A stretch of 64,000 bases of DNA from Pyronema omphalodes (lineage: Eukaryota; Ascomycota; Pezizomycetes; Pezizales; Pyronemataceae). Of the stretch, positions 12,226-24,493 are shown one piece after another; the stretch's first letter is position 1, and each line of letters begins with the position of its first letter. The notes beneath the pieces are model-generated. The model was given only the letters and a program-made list of their open reading frames with translations. It was not told where the DNA came from and did no database searches. Where the stretch lies: contig JAJJXM010000021.1 in NCBI GenBank assembly GCA_024516155.1, positions 186,001 through 250,000 on the forward strand, read 5' to 3'. The position numbers and the translations under genes are program-made.

Positions 12226-13445
12226 TTATTCCAAACTAACCAACCCCATACCTTCAACAACTTCTGCATCGGTGCTTTGAGAGGCTGCTAACCGACGTGC
12301 CTCCTCTTGTCTTTTCAAACCCTCTGCCCGCTTCCGTGCTTTCCTAACTTCTTTATCTTCCCAATCGTTTGCTACTTCGGATTTTACCGTGAACAACGCA
12401 TCCTCCAAGTTCTTTGTCAACTTCTCAATCTTGAGGAAGTTCTCCGTGAATCTCATATTGCCAACCCTAGCTAGCATGGCAATATACGAGTCATCAACAC
12501 ATTTCTGTACGATGCCGTTTTCGTCTACCAGACCAATGATGGAATCCATGACAAGTCCATTACTTCGTATCGCAACCATTGGGCATTGATTCTTTCCCAA
12601 GGCCATGTTCATAATGCCGGACTCCCGAAAGCCGGTGGATAGAGCTGTTGATAGTATCGTCTGTGCGACTTCCAAGTTCCTTGTTTGAATATGTAGGATC
12701 TAATAGAGATCACCACGAGTCAGGATCAGTCAACATGGTATTGGCATACCACGCGAGTGATATTCATGCGCAATCTAGAAAGAAAAGAAAAAAATTCAAA
12801 CGACAATAGTATCCAGCGCCTCACCATAGGTTCAAATTTGAAATGCACAAAACGGGTAGTCACGGATGGTTCAAAATTAAAGCATTTGAAGATCTCGCCA
12901 GAGTTCCGTTCCATAAGCATGTCGGCAATAGCTGCATCAGAGATGGGTTGGGTAATATCCAAGGGATCGTGCGACACGAATAGCCATCGCCCGCCATCAC
13001 CCTTCCCGCCGACACCTGCATTAGGACGAGACGAGGGCTTTTCTCCCGGCGCTACCGCGGCAAGGGCAGGGTCAATCGTCTGCAGCTGACCACTGACTTC
13101 ACCGTGGTCGGCGTGATTATCGTCGTCGTAGTCATCGCGGGTGTTGAATTCAGAGCCCTGCTCTCCGGTATTGTTATTGCTGTTGGCGTCTGTGGTCCGT
13201 AGTTTTTTGGCCCCCTCAAGAAACACACTGATCCGTCCGCTGCAGCTGCTCGTAGTGACAACGTCTGCATGCGAGTTCAGCCGGTTTATCAGGGGAATAA
13301 CATGCGTGTCTATGGACCCTTTAGGTGATGCGTCGGGGCCAGGCGACGCGATACCCGCCAAAATTCTAGCCTTGCGAGCGTCGAAGGTGTCGGTGGGATG
13401 TGATCTGTCGCCAGGTACACCGGGGGCTGCGGAAGGGGTTGCCAT
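12226..13445 (-). CDS. TYW3: tRNA wybutosine-synthesising protein 3 (TYW3)
   Basis: Two exons on the minus strand, 13445-12825 and 12699-12226, are joined across a 125-nt GT-AG intron (12824-12700; donor GTGAGG, acceptor TTAG). They encode 364 aa. TYW3 N-methylates 4-demethylwyosine at position 37 of tRNA-Phe, the third step of wybutosine synthesis in the eukaryotic cytosol. Family signatures seen are KGSID (42-46), TTSSCSGR (64-71), GGRWLFVSHDP (151-161), HFKFEPM (201-207) at the splice junction, and GFRESGI in exon 2. An acidic, Asn/Gly-rich insert of about 65 residues (81-146) separates the SSCSGR and GRWLFVSH blocks and makes the protein longer than yeast Tyw3. The C-terminal tail is charged and helical. 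The neighbouring genes are unrelated in function. Confidence 0.93.
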
Positions 13446-14515
13446 CTGATGGATGTTGCGGAAGCGCTGTTACCGGTAGTTTTTGGAAACTGGCTGGACC
13501 AGGAACTGGTGGCAAATCGGAAATTGGATGGGACCACGACGCGATGACGGGGTGAACTTTGCAGGTGGAGATTTGGGGATTCGCACTCGCCGATCTCGAT
13601 GGGGTTCAAGCCAACAGTGAGCGTGCGGCGTAATCTAGATAGCCTTCGGTGCAGGACGAGTCGAAGGTGTGATGTGATGTTCAGCTTCTGCGAGGGGCTC
13701 GGGATTCGCGTGGTGTGGATTCCGGTGTGCAAAGGTGGTGGAGCTTCTGCAATTCGAGAAGTGAGATTCGCTTCCGGCAATTTTTGTGGGGCTTTGGGCG
13801 GCTCTGCGATGGGAGTGCACTGACCACACCAGGGCTGGCCCGCTGCGATCCACTGAGCTGCGAGCACTCTTTTTTAGTTTATGGCAACTCTCCACCATAC
13901 AGACGGTCCTGCACACGAGTGCACTTTGGATCCTACACTGAACTCTGAACTTTTTTGCGATGTAACATTATCATCCGAAAATGGTCGCCGGACGCGGAGG
14001 TAACTGCCGGACGTTTTGATTTATTTTCTTTCCTACGATAACTCGCGTTACATGCATATTTTCACAACATTATGCATAATGAGAAGGTTGATGATACGTT
14101 GTGACTGAGTCTCGTGACTTGTGACGCTTGGAATATTATGTAATCAGGAATGTGACGGACTCTTACTAATCCTGGCCAAGTCTTCCCTGCCCTAACCACA
14201 TGCACTTACCCTAAATAGCCAAATAGCCAAGCCTGTGACCTCATTGTGCTGCTCGCTTACTGGTTCTCTTCAGCCCACCAGCGGCGGGAGACGGTTCCTG
14301 CCCTGTCTGGCTTAACACGAGGAGCGAACAAACACAGAGCACAGATCACACTGAATACCGACAGACAAGTGCACGCGTCGAAGAAGCAGCAAGCAAGCAC
14401 CCGAAATTTCAATATCGCGTACGGGATCACCAGAGAATTACGCCGCGGGATCACGAGAGAATTACGCCGCGGGATCACAAAAATAATTACACAAAATACC
14501 AAAACACTAATCCAT
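13446..14515. promoter_or_regulatory. Divergent intergenic region, TYW3 / DUF2461 gene
   Basis: Shared upstream region of two divergent genes. Bases 13446-13870 are GC-rich and probably contain the TYW3 promoter and leader. The right part contains a 24-bp tandem repeat (14423-14478) just ahead of the DUF2461 start codon. No gene is supported inside it. Confidence 0.5.
14423..14478. repeat. 24-bp tandem repeat in the leader of the DUF2461 gene
   Basis: The unit GGGATCACSAGAGAATTACG followed by CCGC starts at 14423, 14447 and 14471, the last copy being partial. It lies 38 bases upstream of the ATG at 14516. The frame stays open through it but has no ATG, so it is read as 5' UTR. Confidence 0.8.
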
Positions 14516-17500
14516 ATGCCTCCTAAGTCATCAAAGCCAAAGCCAATCGCCAGACGTCAGTCTATTCGTCGGAAAGTACATCCGACAAAGAGCCCGTACT
14601 TTGAGCATCCATCCGAAGACGACATTGTTGATGACGCCGGAAAACACAGTGATGACTATGCACAGAGTGACTCCGGATCGGATTTCCGAGAGGACAATGC
14701 AGCAACTGTGTCAGATACGGTTGTGGAGGAAGCTAGAGTAAACGAGGATGCAAATAAATCCAAGAAGAGAGGTCGTGCCTCAAGTGTTGCTAAGCCTTCC
14801 AAAAAATCCTCAGCTGCGAAAAAGAAAAAGAATGATAATGGAGTGATATTCATTCCGTATAGAATGCCCAGCCCTGGAGGCATCGATTATGCAGACGATC
14901 AAATTCATCCAAATACATTAAAGTTTCTGGAAGGTGCGTAAAATAGAGTACTGCATCATACCCCCGTTCTTTCCAATCTCACCGTAACCTTAGATCTTGC
15001 GGAAAACAATAACCGGAACTGGCTGCGTGGTATGTGACGATCAAAATGGTGCAAGGCATACTGCGTTTTTCCATCGCGAAGCATACGACCTTACCACACC
15101 GTCGCTCAATGTGTATTGCATTGCGCAAATCTATCTCATGCCGATCTGGTAGAAATTGCAAACTGTAATACACATTAGAGTTGGGCGACGTTCTAGGGCT
15201 GTTAGGACACTGCCGACTGATGGCCTTATCGCAGCGCTGGTGATGGCTTACATCTATATGCTAACCTGTTTTCTTTTCTAGAGCACGACAGCTTCTATCG
15301 GGCTGGAAAAGCCGATTTTGAAAAGTTTGTTGAGTATATCAATGCAACCATACCAGAACGTGTGGACGATACGATCCCAGAGCTACCGATCAAGGACCTG
15401 GTGAGCATGCATATCTCCTTTAACTTCAATTCCTGCCCTCGTGACCGCATTTTGGTCACTCCTCTGGGAGCTGCCGATATATCATCCGGTGCAAGGAGCA
15501 GTGCGTGTCGAGCTGAGAGGGCCCACTTTACTGCAGGATATGGTGCCATAATGATTCATAGACAAATCTCTCCTTACGAAGATTATGCCTACACTGAGTG
15601 CAAGTTCCTGAACAAGCTTGTAACTTAAGGTTCTGTGTACCTGTACAAAGACATATCGTGGGTTTTTGGACAGACATTACGACACACGACATCATACCCG
15701 TGCCGTTCCGCGCATCGGCTTTCTCCTCCCGTTGTCTCTAATCGATCACTCCCTTCTTGCATTTGCCACTTGCGCACAGCATCATTTGATCAAAGTATCT
15801 TACTGACAGCGGATGTGCTTTTACTATCCAGTTGTTCAAGCTTCATAGAGATATCAGGTATTTCCTTCTATCGTGCTACGTCAAACATTACAAAGTTCCT
15901 AACAAGTCACTCGTGACATCAGATTCAGCAACGATCTGACGCCTTACAAGGTAATCTCGCCAATTGAAACATACCAAAGCTTAAGCATAGAGCCGTGAGA
16001 ATTTGCATGTACCAATGGGGTACCAAGAACCCAATGACATATGCTTGTTGTCTTAAAATCACAAGCAGTAGCTTAGGCCTTGAATTCCGGCTAACGAATA
16101 ATTTGACACAGACATATTTTTCTGCTGCCTGGTATGTGGCCTGGTATCCTAGCCTGACGAGTCACAACATGTACATCATTTCCTGGAATTGGATAAATCT
16201 GACTTACCTGCTTCTTGCCTACCACAACAGGTCTCGAACAGGAAGGAAGGGTCCATACGCATGTTATTATTTGCAGATACAACCTGGACAATCACTTGCA
16301 GGCATGTTATCCAGACCCGTACGGGCCGACCCTTCGTTGCTTTACCCATCCCATACTTTCGCGAGCTTTTAGCTTGTGGAAGGAATACATGTAGAATACT
16401 TCGGACCTGTTCTAGACTAGTGATGGACTATCCATGGAAGGATTTCGCCGGTTCCTTGATACAAACCGGACTGGCTGGCCTTCTTTGATCGTCATCAGAT
16501 TCTACTGTGGCACTAAATATTTTTTCTATCTCGCTGGGCACCAATTGAAGTTTCTCAAGCAGCGAAACAGCAAGGCCTCAAAAACAAAGCTGACTCTATT
16601 ACAGGCGGCGGACTATGGAGCCCCCACTCGAATTCTCTTCTTGCAATTCGACGTGCTATCGACAAGCATCCTGAACGCATTAGATCTGTAATTACAGACA
16701 AAGAATTTGTAGCTGAATTCTTTGATTCTTCGGAGGGCTCCAAGGGATCTACAAACAAGGATGAGAGGGATGAGGAAAGCATCATCAGTTTATTTTTCGA
16801 TGAGAATGCTGCTGATGCGGTTAAAACTGCGCCAAGAGTAAGTCCAACCCTGCTACTGTATGCACCGAAGGTCAAAGGAAACCAAAGGATACCAAAGGAA
16901 GTACTTTTCCTTCCCTTTGGAACTTCCGAGTTGCTATATCCCGCAATAACAAATTACGGTTATACCATGGAGTTCAACCGTACGCGTGGGGTCTTATGCG
17001 ACCATGAGATGAGAAGATGCGCACCGTCCCCTTAGACATTACAGTCTTAACATTTTCCTTTTCCTTCTCATTTTCATTTTTTTTTCTTGCTTTTGTCTTG
17101 TGACAACTACACGGCGATCATGACATCGCCCAAAAACATACATCACACCCTATTCCCTTTACTGACTGATTCAATAACAGTTTTTTCCAAAAACTCACCC
17201 CAACATATCCCTTCTTAGACTCCGAAGTTTCACTATTTCCAAATCATTCACCGATGAGGAAGTTTTATCGAGCGATTTTGGAGAAAAGGTTCTCGGGGCT
17301 TTTGGGAAAATGAAACCATTGGTGAGTCTTTATTTCTTTCTGCGTATGCAGATGAATATTTCAGCCTGGAAATTGCATACGAAACACTTTATCCCCAATC
17401 ATTAATCCCTAATCAATGACCACACTGTCATCTGCTATACCTCATACCTACCCCACCCCACGAGCTGAAACTCTGAAGTCCGCATCATACCTTCCTTCCT

Positions 17501-17972
17501 GCCTGCATAAAAAATTACATCTCCACCCTCCATGGGCCATTCCTTTACATAAGCATGAGCAGCCTTATATTACAACCCCCTAAGCGAACCCGGATTCCGC
17601 AATCCCGTATGAATTTTATATTACCCCCCTCCTCAGATCCCTTGCCCCGGCCCCGGTTTTGGCCCTGGACCTGGCCCTTACCAGAGTGCACAGCGCATGT
17701 TCAGCGGCTTCGGGAAGATTACCTGCCAAAGCTACTTATGATACTTATGCTGCTGACGCCGATGCCGCCGATGATGCTGCTACTTATGCTAGCTATGCTA
17801 GCTGCTGATGCTGCTGATGCTGCTGATGATGCCGTTGCTACTACTACTGCTGCTCATGATAGTGGTTCCCATGCTGCTGGTAGTGGTGGTACATAACAAA
17901 CCCTGTATAATCAACTAACATGCATAGATCACATACCTTAACGACACCGTTATGCCGGATATTAACGGTTGA
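14516..17972 (+). CDS. DUF2461 (TIGR02453) family protein, ten exons
   Basis: Rebuilt from ten exons that match the DUF2461 pattern and keep frame: 14516-14933, 14994-15029, 15282-15400, 15832-15857, 15923-15950, 16112-16131, 16231-16301, 16605-16837, 17181-17321 and 17928-17972. They give 378 aa. The N-terminal 125 residues are charged and lysine-rich (KKSSAAKKKK), possibly nuclear. The DUF2461 domain follows: HPNTLKFLEG, ENNNRNWLR, KADFEKFVEYI, PELPIKDL, LFKLHRDIRFSNDLTPYK, TYFSAAWSRTGRKGPYACYY, QIQPGQSLAGGGLWSPHS, and a C-terminus with LLRLRSFTISKSFTDEEVL and ITYLNDTVMPDING. The biochemical role of the family is unknown to me. Exons 2, 4, 5 and 6 are 36, 26, 28 and 20 nt. Intron 7 uses a GC donor. 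Introns range from 60 to 606 nt. The start is the first in-frame ATG; upstream frame extension lacks ATG. Confidence 0.85.
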
Positions 17973-18857
17973 TGCGGATAGGGCGGTTGGATTGGTGGTT
18001 ACGTTGTCGTAGGATATCACCTGGAGATGAGAAGAAGGAGAGAGAAGGAGGAGAGAATGAAAATAAGAGAAGAGACAGCAGTGGTAAACTAATTTGTCGA
18101 TTATGGGAATTTTATATATTGTAGTTTATATCTATGTCTATGGATATGGCTATGGCTATGTTATGATTGCTGTTGAGCTTTCGATCTTATTTATTTTTGT
18201 TTTTTGCCTTTTTTTATATCCGGATTGATGGAGAAGGAGAAGAAGCTGTGGGGTGTAAAGGTGGGGTGTAAATATTGGGGGAAATCAATAATAATACGAC
18301 CGATATAACCGATACGAGCCACGAGCCACGAGCCACGAGCCACGAGCGAGCCCCTGGTTATGATATTGATATACATATAAGTCCTGGTCCTTATTGTGTC
18401 TTCGACTTTTATCCTGGAAAGAGTTGAAGGGATGATCAGATGTTAGACGTTAGACGTTAGACGTCAGATTCAAGATGTACCTTCTATCCAGACACATGAT
18501 AGATAGGATATAGGAAACGATAATATTAGAAAAACAGACGAAGATGTCCATAATCTACTACAATATACCTATTTTCCTGCTGCAACACATCACAGCAATA
18601 CCCCAAAATCAATTAAGAAGCATAGATCACCTTCTCAATCAAAGCTACAGAACACTGGTGTTATATTAAATTAGCAGCTGAAAAACTGAGCTACGTCAAG
18701 CTACGGTTACACACTATTCGCTATGCATTATGCACCATTGAAAAGCTAGGTTGTTACTCTCCAAGGATGCAAGGTGCACCTTACGTATGCTGCTTCTCTA
18801 TTTCGTATGTACAGTACACCTTACGTAGAGTGCTTCTCTGTGGCGGTATTTAGGGTA
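17973..18857. other. Intergenic, short tandem repeats
   Basis: This is the 3' flank of the DUF2461 gene. It holds a tandem run of ACGAGCC-type units (about 18313-18345), three copies of a 9-bp GTTAGAC-type unit (about 18440-18466), and two diverged copies of a GCACCTTACGTA..GCTTCTCT motif at about 18776 and 18812. A third copy lies near 19336. No gene was seen. Confidence 0.5.
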
Positions 18858-19223
18858 CAGTCGACTCGGGTTATAAGGATACTATCTATAAGAATACCCA
18901 CTGTAGAAGGGTACCTGCCGCGGTCCCGACGGTTTTTGTATGGGAATTAAGGGTATCACAGTGTACTAGAATATCCTTATGAAAATGCCAAAAAGTTGTA
19001 TGGTACCCTTATACAGTGGGGCAGCTGGTGATGTGGCTATAGTGCAATTTGTGTGGCTATGGTGCAATTTGTGTGGCGCTAGGACTCCACTTACCTCCGC
19101 ACTACCCCAGATCTGTGCATCTCGATCAATCACTCGTGCCAAGCCCCTCGGTCTTTAAGAATATACATCATATAAGGGTACACCCTTTCGGTCCCGACGT
19201 ACCCTTATAGACCGAGTCGACTG
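18858..19223. mobile_element. MITE-like element with TIRs and TA target duplication
   Basis: A 366-bp segment is bounded by 25-bp imperfect terminal inverted repeats that begin CAGTCGACTCGG. The left arm is 18858-18882, the right arm 19199-19223, with 3 mismatches. It is flanked on both sides by TA (18856-18857 and 19224-19225). This is the signature of a short non-autonomous element mobilised by a Tc1/mariner/pogo-type transposase. Inside is a second inverted pair of 19 bp with one mismatch (18897-18915 and 19002-19020), two copies of CGGTCCCGACG, and a tandem copy of a 20-bp TGTGGCTATRGTGCAATTTG unit. No transposase frame is present. The family name is unknown. Confidence 0.7.
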
Positions 19224-22200
19224 TATGTTGCTTCTCTATGCTGGTTGATGCTATGTATGCTATTTCTCTATGTATGTATGGTCGTAGATACGGTCGTATG
19301 TAGCGTATATGGCGGGCATATGTGTAACAGTATGGTGCACCTTACGAACGCTGCTTCTCCACGATGGCCTGTAAAAGTAAAGCAGCTATTTCTTTCGGGG
19401 CGGCCCGTCCGCCGTCCGTGCTTATCATATCATACCTACATACCTACATACGTACCTATATAGCATAGCATAGGCGTATTGGCCTTGTTTTTTCTTGTCA
19501 TCCCTCCCGTATCCCATGTCCCTGGGCTGGTGGAGTGGGTACATAGATGGGTACATAGATGGCAGGGGCATCGGCCGGCTGAGCAACAAGTCTGAAGCTC
19601 CTTGTCTCATCTTGTCTTAAGCTACGAGCTTTTTGTTTGGGAAATTTGTGATAGGTAATAGATGAGAGATGATACAGTAGATGTGATTTTGGACCCGGAG
19701 TACATATGTACACAGATAGACATGGTGTGGCCCCCCGGCTCCCCGCTATAAAAGAGACGACACAAGGCGGCGGTTATGAGACCAGCAACATGCATACATG
19801 CATACAGGCATATACATGGGTATAAAAAATCTTAAGGGTGTTTTATGGTGCTATAGAGACTGGGTTAGTCGCTATGAATTAGAATTGGGGATTGGTTATC
19901 GTATTTAGAGTAAATATTCTTTATTAATTCATTTATATTAAATTATCCATTCGTTAGTTGGTTTATTTATTTGTTACTTTATTTATCCATTTTTTTTGCT
20001 AAATAACGATTATATAATTCTTACTTGGTATTTTTATTTATCAACTCATTTTTATCTAGCTTAATGACGGTAAAGAATGACATCTATTGAGATGATGTCC
20101 ACGTGACTGTTTTCGGCCTCGGATTGTTATGGAATGTCTTTTTTCATCATTTTCCTTATACTACTTTACCTACATATGTATCTTTTTATATCTCTATGGT
20201 GTACCATATCTCTACCGGTCTTGTTTATTTTACAACCAAAGTTGCATCTTGTTGAATAATTTCAATCTTTTTATCTCTTAATTTCTTCTCTGACTCTTTT
20301 CTTTATTCATCTCCAGTTCCCCGCATATATATCTCATGCCCCCGCCTTCGTCTCCATCACCATCTCAATACCTTACCTAGTAAGTTTCCGTACATCCCTT
20401 TGACCCAGCAGAAATTCCACATGTTCCATTGGTGCTATAATGATCTTGAAGACCTGGATTTTACTGTATACTAGTCATACAGAGCGTAATCGGTGGCGTC
20501 CGCCACTCGGAAGTTATATGTAGGTTATACTCCCAGTATAATTCTCCGTGGACAAGGATACTGTCTACCTGGAGGTGTGTAAAGGGTGGTTAAATGGCGT
20601 CTAAAGATGCTGTGAATGAAGGTAGAAAGGAAGGAAGGAAGGATTGAGGGTTTAAAGATATGATATGATATGTATATGTATATGTAAAAATGTATATTGA
20701 GAAAACGTGAGTATAGTACATATGCTGAATAAGTTAATCAATAAGTAAATGGAAGAGTATGGCGCAGAAACTGGAAAGTAACTTCGCGGTAGAAGGTTTT
20801 TGATGTAGTACCGACTAGGCGCAGGTGCAGTTCCGTATTTCATGTTCTACATATATTTTTGCTTTGGGTTTTGCTTTGAGATACATGTTTCATTCTTCTT
20901 CTTTGGATTCAAAATTTTTTTTTCATTCTTCCCATTTTTTGATTAGGATTAGGGCTCCATATCAGACCCGTGATACTCACACTCAAACTCAAACTCAAAC
21001 CCAGACACGGAAAACCCAGACAAATGACAAGGGACAAGGAGGAAGGGAGGACCCGCGGAGCCTGCGCCGGCTATCTATCCCACTATATCTATCTATCTAT
21101 CAAGCACTCAATTTAATCGATAAAGTAACCAGTATCACACCGTCATCATAGCCAACGTGGTCACTAGCGTAAAAACATTCGAAAATTCGATCGTCAAAAG
21201 CGGGAAAAGAAAAAAGAAGTGCCTGGGTTACTGGCGCCCATATGGCTTCATGCTTTTTAGATCAGGGTCCCTCCTCTCCGAAGGTTCAAGGGACCTATAC
21301 TAAACTAAAGAGCGGGGGCATAAATGGTTGGTTGCACGGGACGGGGAAAAAAATAATAGAGTCCAAACGTGACAAGTTGACAAGTACACCATAGAGTCAT
21401 AGACAAGGTGAAACTACCACAATACCCTAAACAAGGCAAGTCTACATACCAAGGGACGTAAAACCTAATCAAAAAGCAAGAACAAGCTAGGCTAAACGTT
21501 ACTCGAGAAGGGAGGGAGGGGTGGTTATGGTGCTAACTCAAGTCTTAACTTAACTTAGTCCACATTGCACGTAGGCCCCGTAGTAGTTAGTAGTAGTAGT
21601 AATAGTATCAGTAGGAGTTTCTTAGTTTTCTCACAGGGTACAGGGTAGGGTTTATTTTCAACACTAATCCATCAAAACTACGCCAGTAGGCTAGTATAGC
21701 TTGTAGTTAGTTAAAGGGAGCGAGGGCCGTTCCGATGTTGGACGGGCGTTGGCGGATGGATAAGTTAGGTTAAGGTGGTCGCACTTCTTCTCGTGCTCTT
21801 CTCGTGGGTCTTCCCGTGGGTCTTCGACGTGGGTCTTCTCGTGGTCTTCGACGTGGAGCTAGACGGGTGTTCCGGGCTAGATTCGTTCGCCCGTTGAAAA
21901 AGAATATTGGTGGTGCCCCATATGGTGCACCTTAGAGGCAACACCACTCACACACTCAACTCACACCGCAAGGATGCCACGGTTTTACATGTTGATTGGC
22001 TCCCGGTTACTCGTGCTGGAAATTACGTCATTGTGCCTGCACTCTGTTTTTTGGAATTCGTTTTTTTTTTCTCCGACGTTGCGGTCCTGCGGTCTATGTA
22101 CCGCTGTCTCCATTCACCCCTCCCCTCCCCCCTCCCCATCGGATTTCCGTCAGTTTGATGGGATTTGGGGAGGGTGTAAAGTTTGGAAAGATGAGAAAGG

Positions 22201-22238
22201 AACAGTGTGTTTTGTTCAGAATTTTAGAGGAGAATGAT

Positions 22239-22340
22239 AGGGAAAGTATGTTTCTCCAGAATGCTAGGGAAAGTATATTTCTCTAGAATTGCAGGGAAAT
22301 TATATTTCTCCAGAATTACAGAGAAAGTATCCATTTCAGA
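22239..22340. repeat. 27-bp degenerate tandem repeat (about four copies)
   Basis: Units of about 27 bp start near 22239, 22266, 22292 and 22319, with core AGGGAAAGTATATTTCTCCA. The last copy is the most diverged. The repeat is non-coding as far as can be seen. Confidence 0.7.
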
Positions 22341-24493
22341 ATCAAGGATAGGAGTATATTGTGCAGGGAAGAGTATATTACTGCCCATAATTGCAGTGAC
22401 GAGTATAATTTGCAGGAAAAAAAGCACATTGCTGGAGAATAATTGCACTTTCATATCTCGGCACATGAAATAAAATCCCACAGCATCGTTCTTCATGTAA
22501 GCCTTCTATCCTTTTGCCCTTTACTCCTCTCTTCCCTCCTGCCCTTTGCTCCTCTTTTCTACCCTCACCCTCCGCCTTCTACCTTCTCCCTCCCGCCTTC
22601 TATCTTCGCCCTCCCGTTGCCTATCTCACCACACTCCCGCTCATCTCCCAGCACCCGTCATCTCCGCCCCAGGTCATGCTTCCTTCCATTAAACAAACCC
22701 ACTGCGTGCACGCTGCAGAGGACTCACCGCTCGTGAGGGACGTAGATCTTGGACCTGCGCCTGGAAACGTTTCTAGTTGTGGCTAGGCCAACCGATGAGG
22801 TGGTTGGTCACGCAGACGCAGCGATATGATAGGATAGGTTGCTGGCTGGTGATGATGTTGTGCGATCAACCCTAGCAAAAGCAGCGAGCGAGAGAGCGAA
22901 GCAACAGCAGCAGCAGCGACAGCAGCAGCAGCGACAGCAGCAAACCACCATCAGCATCACCACCACCATGACCATGACCATGACCACTCTCCCGAAAGTT
23001 GCCATACACCCTTCCCACTCCTTGTCAAGCAAGCACCAACTGGTCGAGATGAACCGTCGTCGCGTTATTGGGACTTGTAATTTTCGATGTCATAACATAG
23101 AGTGGGTCCTTCTTCAAAGTTTAATGCCAGTCTTGCGTCTCAGCTGCTCGTATCATCGTCGTCACCGTGCTGCTGTGATGCGAAGCTGCTGCTGCTGCTG
23201 CTGCCTTCATCCTGACGCCTAACTTGTCCCTAAACGTCAATCTAAGCGAAGGATCGGATGGGGTTAGGGTAACAGCGGCGGCTCAAGAATATCGGCTGTC
23301 CCCTCCCCCCTCCCCCCTCCCCCCTCTCCCCTCCATCCCCCGCCACCCAACTGCAGCTTAGCTTCATGTACCTGGACACAGTAACCGCCCGCTGGACCCA
23401 AAACTCCAAGCTCGATATTTTTCAATCAAGCTGAGCCGTTCTTTAGGTTTGACGACCCCTAATTCTTTTTTCATCTTGTCTCTCTTTGTGTTCCGGCCTG
23501 CTGGTTTTTTTTGTCGGATTGTGTAAAGGCCGGAGAAATATCTTCAAGTAATCGACTGCTTGACTGCGTGACTGCTCTACTCACCTAATCTGTCAAAGTG
23601 GGTATCATCGTGTATCACCATCTACGTATAGACATCTTATCTCTGGTTCATGTTCCCTAATTATTCAATTTAGTTATTTTTTGCTGGGTCATACTGACAG
23701 TTTGGTACCCTCTGTCAGCTCTATCTTTTCCATGGGTGGCTGTGTCATTTTTTTTCAGAACCATTTTTGTGCCCTCCCGTATCTCCCGCTTTCCCGCCGT
23801 CTTGCAGGAAGGAAGGGAAGGGAGGGAAGCTCGCGGGTCATCTCGTCATTAGTGGGGTATCATAGTATGTAGCACCTCTGTCGTGCGTGTGAATGAGTGG
23901 ACTCATACATATCCACTATATGTATCGCATTTCCTCACTATAGCTACATTAGTTTTTAGTTCAACGACGTCACGTCAATGAGAAAGGGAGGACTCGCCCT
24001 TGTCCCTCATCCCCCTCACCCCCCTCGTTCGTTGCCATTAAGCGGTGGACACATTCCAACGCTTGTGTTGTGCAACATGAAAAAGAAATGGTGGATGGAC
24101 ACTGTACGCACTGGGACTAGATACGACCATAGTTGTATGCTGAAACAGAGCTTTCTGCTCCCGTCGGGATTGTATGGAGCTGGTATGGTATGGCTGGTGC
24201 ACCAAGAAGTCTTGCAACTCAAGTGACGTCCGTGGGCCCCGTCACAGAAACAAAAAAATGAAATAAAATAATTCAAAATTTGATGAACATTTCGTTGGCC
24301 GGACGACTGTTGTACCGTGGACTGCACAAGATGACGGACGTAGATGCTCCGTGCATGTTTTGGTGGGGGAGGGAGTGAATTGCCGCTTTGTTGGTGCTCG
24401 TTGTTGCTGCTTGATTAATGCTGATTGATGCTGCTTTTATGTTACAGCTGTGATGATATTGCTTTCTCCTGATTTCTTCCGCTCGTTCATTAT

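Noticed and set aside
14246..14515. N-terminal extension of the DUF2461 protein
   Set aside because: The frame is open, but begins with GTG and has no ATG before 14516; the translated tandem repeat (GITRELRR) is a by-product of the 24-bp DNA repeat.
17555..17896. 113-codon frame rich in Ala-Asp repeats
   Set aside because: It lies inside the last intron of the DUF2461 gene and is simple-sequence driven.
22905..22986. Poly-Gln coding segment
   Set aside because: CAG-rich simple repeat in a short frame with nothing recognisable around it.
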